This document shows, piece by piece, positions 61,009-64,000 of a DNA stretch of 64,000 bases (its first letter is position 1; each line of letters opens with the position of its first letter). The notes under the pieces were generated by a model. The model worked only from the letters and a program-made list of their open reading frames with translations, made no database searches and had not been told where the DNA came from. Origin of the DNA: Clostridiales bacterium (GTDB taxonomy: Bacteria; Bacillota; Clostridia; Christensenellales; Borkfalkiaceae); the NCBI GenBank assembly GCA_015069295.1, contig SVIW01000008.1:19732-83731 (forward strand), read 5' to 3'. The translations under genes were made by a program, and so were the position numbers.

Positions 61009-61974
61009 ATGTGGGAAGTAATCGAGCATTTTTTTGAGCACACCGTATGGCACGCCTTTCAAGACGTTTGGCTGTCCTTGCCTGTTATCTTTTTTCTGTA
61101 CGTCCTCATCGAGCTTTTGGAAAGCAAAGCGGACGTAAAAAAGATAACCCGTTTTGGCGGTACTTGGGGGCCGGTCGTGGGGGCGGCAACGGGCTTAGTT
61201 CCTCAATGCGGCTTTTCGGTTATGGCGGCGAAGTTTTTTGAAAGAAAGCATTTGACCGTGGGGACGTTGCTGGCTATTTTCTTTGCGACCAGCGACGAGG
61301 CATTTTTCGTGCTGTTGTCCGATTCGACGGGGGCAGGTGCGCGTTGGATATTGCCAATTCTGCTAATCAAAGTGGTGTTAGGGGTAGCCGTTGGGTACGG
61401 CGTAGACGGTTTTTTGCGGTTGATTGGAAAAAAACAAAACTGTATGGAGTTGCCGCAAATGATAAACGGCAGACCGACTACAACCCACGAAATTTTTATG
61501 CAGAGGTATTTGGACGAGCGCGAGATGTCTACCGAATGTTCGTGCGGACGGAGCCATAGCGGCGAAAGCCCGTGGAAACAGTATTTTTTCTATCCTCTTT
61601 TACACGCGTTGAAGGTGTGGGCGTTCGTATTCCTCGTTACCGTCGTGATGACGGCGATTATGCACAGCGAGGCGGTAGAAAATAAATTTACGTCGGCGAT
61701 GAACGCCAACGTATTGTTGCAGCCTTTGATAACCTGTGCGATCGGATTGATTCCCAACTGCGCCTCTTCCGTCGTCATTACGCAGGCGTTTTTAAGCGGC
61801 GGCATTACCTTTGGGGCGTGCGTAGCGGGGCTTTGCGTTAATGCGGGAATGGGGTTCGTCGTTCTGTTCCGTAATTTCAAAAAATGGAAGCGAAATCTTA
61901 TCCTCGTGGCGTTTTGTTACGCGTTGTCCGTGGCGATTGGGGTTTTGTTAAATTTGTATCCTTTGACCGTTTAA
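61009..61974 (+). CDS. Putative heavy-metal or manganese exporter (ArsP_2-type, about 10 TM)
   Basis: The 321-residue membrane protein has an internal two-fold repeat: LVPQCGFSVMAAKFF in the first half and LIPNCASSVVITQAFL in the second, each with a proline and cysteine inside a helix. A cytosolic loop between them has CSCGRSH, a possible metal ligand set. This fits the family annotated as putative manganese transporter/10-TM heavy-metal exporter (PF11449). Its ATG is 1 bp after the tsaD stop. Confidence 0.82.
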   Translation: MWEVIEHFFEHTVWHAFQDVWLSLPVIFFLYVLIELLESKADVKKITRFGGTWGPVVGAATGLVPQCGFSVMAAKFFERKHLTVGTLLAIFFATSDEAFFVLLSDSTGAGARWILPILLIKVVLGVAVGYGVDGFLRLIGKKQNCMELPQMINGRPTTTHEIFMQRYLDEREMSTECSCGRSHSGESPWKQYFFYPLLHALKVWAFVFLVTVVMTAIMHSEAVENKFTSAMNANVLLQPLITCAIGLIPNCASSVVITQAFLSGGITFGACVAGLCVNAGMGFVVLFRNFKKWKRNLILVAFCYALSVAIGVLLNLYPLTV

Positions 61975-62031
61975 AAGGGAAAGGATTTGCGTTATAAATA
62001 AGTAGGCGTAAGCCTAAAAGGAGAAAAGTTT

Positions 62032-62340
62032 ATGCAAGAAGTATCGATACAGGGGTTGGAAAACGGAGGGTTGCAAATTGCGCTTACGGGCGAAATCGAT
62101 TTGGGCAACGCCGAGGCTTTTTATACCGAGGTCATTACGGCGTACAAGCAGTCCCCCGCCGATTTGTATTTCGATTGCGAAGGGTTGGAGTTTATCGACA
62201 GCACGACTTTGGGGACGTTTGTGAAATTGTTAAAGGCAATCAAGACGGACGGGCATAAAATGGTGCTTTCCAATCTGCAAACAAAGATTAAAAAGCTGTT
62301 TGTTATCTGCTCGCTGGATAGCATTATCGAGTTGCGTTAA
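62032..62340 (+). CDS. STAS-domain anti-anti-sigma factor (SpoIIAA/RsbV-like)
   Basis: The 102-residue STAS protein has the phosphorylation-site motif FIDSTTLGTF with the conserved serine after aspartate at about residue 57. In its unphosphorylated form it would sequester the anti-sigma kinase and free the sigma factor. First gene of a four-gene unit; ribosome site AAAAGGAGAAAAG, with a small hairpin TAGGC-gtaa-GCCTA just before it (62003-62016). Confidence 0.9.
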   Translation: MQEVSIQGLENGGLQIALTGEIDLGNAEAFYTEVITAYKQSPADLYFDCEGLEFIDSTTLGTFVKLLKAIKTDGHKMVLSNLQTKIKKLFVICSLDSIIELR

Positions 62341-62349
62341 GGGGTAGTT

Positions 62350-62703
62350 ATGGAAAAATTCTTGGTAACCTTGCCCTTGACGGGCGAATATTTAACGACG
62401 GTGCGTTTGACGACGGGCGGGCTTTGTTCGCTGGTCGGGTTCGACGTAGATACGGCGGAAGATTTTAAAGTCTGCGTAACGGAAAGCCTGCTGATTTTAA
62501 AACGCAACGGGTTTTTAACGGCAGATATCGAGTTTTCGATAGGCGAAGAATTGGGCTGCCTGGTCGTGGGAAAAACGGCGGGCGGCGAAGTCGCCGAATC
62601 GTTCGAGGACGAAATTTCCCGCGCGTTGTTGACGGCGCTTTTGGGGGACGTAGAGATTGTAAAAGAGGGCGACAAAGTAACGAGGATTGCGTTTAAAGGC
62701 TGA
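62350..62703 (+). CDS. Degenerate anti-sigma factor (SpoIIAB/RsbW-like)
   Basis: The position between the STAS and sigma genes, the size (117 residues) and the start (LTGEYLTTVRLTTGGLCSLVGF) match RsbW/SpoIIAB. But the ATP-binding N-box, normally ExxxNAxxH, reads TESLLILKRNG, and no glycine boxes are seen. It may bind the sigma factor without kinase activity. It overlaps no neighbour; 5 bp separate it from the sigma gene. Confidence 0.75.
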   Translation: MEKFLVTLPLTGEYLTTVRLTTGGLCSLVGFDVDTAEDFKVCVTESLLILKRNGFLTADIEFSIGEELGCLVVGKTAGGEVAESFEDEISRALLTALLGDVEIVKEGDKVTRIAFKG

Positions 62704-62708
62704 TTGAG

Positions 62709-63446
62709 ATGTCGGAAGAGAGAGTAAACGAATTGTTCAAACGCTATAAAGATACGGGCGACGTTGCTTTGCGGAACGAGATTGCCGAAAAGTATCTGTA
62801 TATAGCGGATATACTCGCGAAGAAATTCGTGGGGAGAGGCGTAGAATACGACGACCTTAGACAGGTCGCCGCGTTTGCGCTTTTGCGCGGGATAGACAGG
62901 TTTGATCCCGAGCTTGGTATGCAGTTTACTACCTTTATTACTCCGACGATTACGGGAGAAATTAAAAACTATTTCCGCGATAAATCCCGCTCGATAAAAG
63001 TCCCTAGACGGCTGGGGGAAATTTCCTTGGCGGTAAAAAAATATTCCGCCGAATACGAGACGGAAAACGGCGTAAAGCCCAGCGTTCGAAAAATTGCGCA
63101 GGCGCTTGCTTTGGCGGAAGAAGATATCGTAAAGGCGCTCGAAATCGGCGGCACGGTTTCTTTGGACGGGATTGCGGCTACAAACGAGGAGGAAGGAGAG
63201 CTTTCCTTGCACGGCTTGCTTGCGGACGGCGAGGATAAATACGACGATTTTGAGACGAAAGAAACGCTGCGCGTGGCAATGCAGGATTTTTCCGAGGACG
63301 AAAAAGCGTTGATAAAATACCGTTTTGTGGACGAGTTATCGCAAAGCGAAACGGCAAACCGCTTGGGGAAATCACAAATGTTCGTTTCCCGTATGGAAAG
63401 AAAGCTACTGTTAAGGCTGAAAGAGAATTTACGGGATTCGTTTTAA
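62709..63446 (+). CDS. SigB/SigF-type RNA polymerase sigma factor
   Basis: The 245-residue sigma-70 protein has region 2 (YDDLRQVAAFALLRGIDRF, and FTTFITPTITGEIKNYFRD), region 3 (SVRKIAQAL) and region 4 (FVDELSQSETANRLGKSQ, SRMERKLLLRL). It belongs with SigB, SigF and SigG. The operon order STAS-ATPase-sigma matches spoIIA and the sigB core. Whether it serves sporulation or stress cannot be told from this window. Confidence 0.92.
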   Translation: MSEERVNELFKRYKDTGDVALRNEIAEKYLYIADILAKKFVGRGVEYDDLRQVAAFALLRGIDRFDPELGMQFTTFITPTITGEIKNYFRDKSRSIKVPRRLGEISLAVKKYSAEYETENGVKPSVRKIAQALALAEEDIVKALEIGGTVSLDGIAATNEEEGELSLHGLLADGEDKYDDFETKETLRVAMQDFSEDEKALIKYRFVDELSQSETANRLGKSQMFVSRMERKLLLRLKENLRDSF

Positions 63447-63455
63447 GGAGGGAGT

Positions 63456-63812
63456 ATGGTTTTTAAAATTGAAAGCTATGACGCCCTGCGCGCTTCCGTA
63501 GAAGATTTTTGCGGGTATTTGACTGTGCGAAAAGTGCCGCAAGGGAGTATTTTCGATTGCAAGCTGGTGCTATACGAATTGCTTGGCAACGTATTAAAGC
63601 ACGGCAACGGCAAGGCGGAAGTGCGTTGCGTTATCGAAGGGAATTTTGTGGAAATGCAAATTTCTTCCGAGGGTACGTTGGCGTTGCCCCGTCATACGCC
63701 GTGCGCGGACGTGTACGCGGAAAACGGCAGGGGACTGTTCCTCGTCGAAAGCGTTTGCTTTGAACGGACGGTAACGGCAGACGGCGGGATTTTGGTGCGT
63801 ATCAAAGTGTAA
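63456..63812 (+). CDS. Second anti-sigma ATPase-like protein (HATPase)
   Basis: The 118-residue protein has an N-box ELLGNVLKHG and a glycine box ENGRGLFLVES, so it keeps more of the GHKL ATP site than the upstream protein, though the D-x-G-x-G loop reads SSEGT. It lies 9 bp after the sigma gene with AAGGAGGGA. It could be the true kinase of the STAS protein. Confidence 0.78.
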   Translation: MVFKIESYDALRASVEDFCGYLTVRKVPQGSIFDCKLVLYELLGNVLKHGNGKAEVRCVIEGNFVEMQISSEGTLALPRHTPCADVYAENGRGLFLVESVCFERTVTADGGILVRIKV

Positions 63813-63816
63813 TAAT

Positions 63817-63861
63817 AAACCTCGCCGCGGAAATTTTTCCTCGGCGAGGGTTTTGTTTTTT
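63817..63861 (+). terminator. Terminator of the sigma operon
   Basis: CCTCGCCG (63820-63827) pairs with CGGCGAGG (63842-63849), followed by TTTTGTTTTTT. Confidence 0.92.
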
Positions 63862-63877
63862 ACAAAAGTAGGGATGG

Positions 63878-64000
63878 TGATTTGTCAAACTAAGTGCAAC
63901 ACTTTTTAAGAAAAAGTTCAAATAAATCTTGTGGTTTTTGGAAATTTAATATCTTTTTCGGTCTGGCGTTAATTAACGCCAGATTTTTTTCGAGCGTTTT
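63878..64000 (-). mobile_element. End of an IS30-type insertion sequence
   Basis: The sequence TTTGTCAAACTAAGTGCAAC at about 63880-63900 overlaps the transposase stop codon and resembles the terminal sequence common to IS30 elements of Firmicutes (AGTGTTGCACTTA...TTGACAA on the other strand). The element would extend rightwards out of the window. The exact left end is inferred. Confidence 0.65.
63890..64000 (-). CDS. IS30-type transposase, C-terminal end
   Basis: Reading the minus strand in from the right edge gives 36 residues ending ...LALINARPKKILNFQKPQDLF and LKKCCT before a TAG stop (63892-63890). The pattern N-x-RPRK-x-L-x-x-x-x-P-x-x-x-F is the C-terminus of IS30-family transposases. 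The catalytic part and start are outside. Confidence 0.8.
   Translation of the reverse strand, partial: KTLEKNLALINARPKKILNFQKPQDLFELFLKKCCT

Noticed and set aside
63962..63983. Perfect 22-bp palindrome followed by T7, looking like a terminator
   Set aside because: Read on the minus strand it codes for part of the conserved LALINARP segment of the transposase, so the symmetry is likely coincidental to coding; it is not listed as a terminator.

Overview
This window looks like a chromosomal segment of a low-to-mid GC Firmicutes bacterium of the class Clostridia. Several things point there: a B. subtilis-like housekeeping order (yicC-gmk-rpoZ-priA-def-fmt-rsmB-rlmN-rpe-rpmB-asp23/fakA-recG), strong GGAGG ribosome sites, TTGACA/TATAAT promoters with 17-bp spacers, FakA/FakB (DegV) lipid genes, a SigB/SigF-type sigma factor with partner-switching regulators, and a single tRNA-Ser(UGA) with encoded CCA. 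Placement below class (a Christensenellales-like uncultured lineage) is only a guess from style.

Layout. 1-15.7 kb: the tail of ligA, then the housekeeping block ending with recG and an orphan HisI/HisE fusion. The usual prpC-prkC-rsgA trio between rlmN and rpe is missing and repeats occupy the gap. 15.9-17.6 kb: minD, a small partner gene and trmO. 17.7-26.6 kb: a complete arginine operon argG-H-C-J-B-D-F, split in two places by repeat clusters. 26.65-29.6 kb: a DUF1653 protein, a GH36 alpha-galactosidase and a QueG-like Fe-S protein. 29.7-35.1 kb: a fatty-acid kinase/phospholipid cluster fakA-plsX-degV-degV-acyltransferase (a second fakA). 35.1-40.0 kb: an AT-rich repeat zone, then a three-gene secreted module (72-aa lipoprotein, 38-aa peptide, 1199-aa surface protein). 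40.3-44.2 kb: metF, a separate MetH activation protein and a three-module metH. 44.2-54.6 kb: transporters, an HD protein, tRNA-Ser with echo repeats, SPFH plus ribbon-helix-helix, an ABC-F ATPase, PflX-like radical SAM, metK and asnA. 54.7-55.7 kb: an AT-rich accessory islet with an XRE regulator, a SLOG-fold protein and a tiny membrane peptide. 55.8-62 kb: secA, prfB, tsaD and a putative metal exporter. 62-63.8 kb: a four-gene sigma-factor partner-switching operon with two different ATPase-like proteins. 63.89-64.0 kb: the 3' end of an IS30-type transposase running off the window.

Three patterns cut across the window. First, a family of modular intergenic repeats, always in the same orientation and mostly starting right after stop codons, combines a conserved hairpin core with one of three interchangeable small palindromes. 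Second, several genes (trmO, DUF1653, pflX-like, the cation diffusion facilitator gene, the XRE regulator) have a -10 box ending 6-7 bp before ATG and no Shine-Dalgarno, so they should make leaderless mRNAs. Third, some regulatory sites are unusually symmetric: a perfect 37-bp palindrome that is both argF terminator and next promoter, an XRE operator that fills a promoter spacer, and helically phased TTTTGTCAAAA repeats before the secreted module. The best candidates for something undescribed are the XRE/SLOG/membrane-peptide islet, the secreted three-gene module, and the sigma operon with a degenerate plus a second ATPase.
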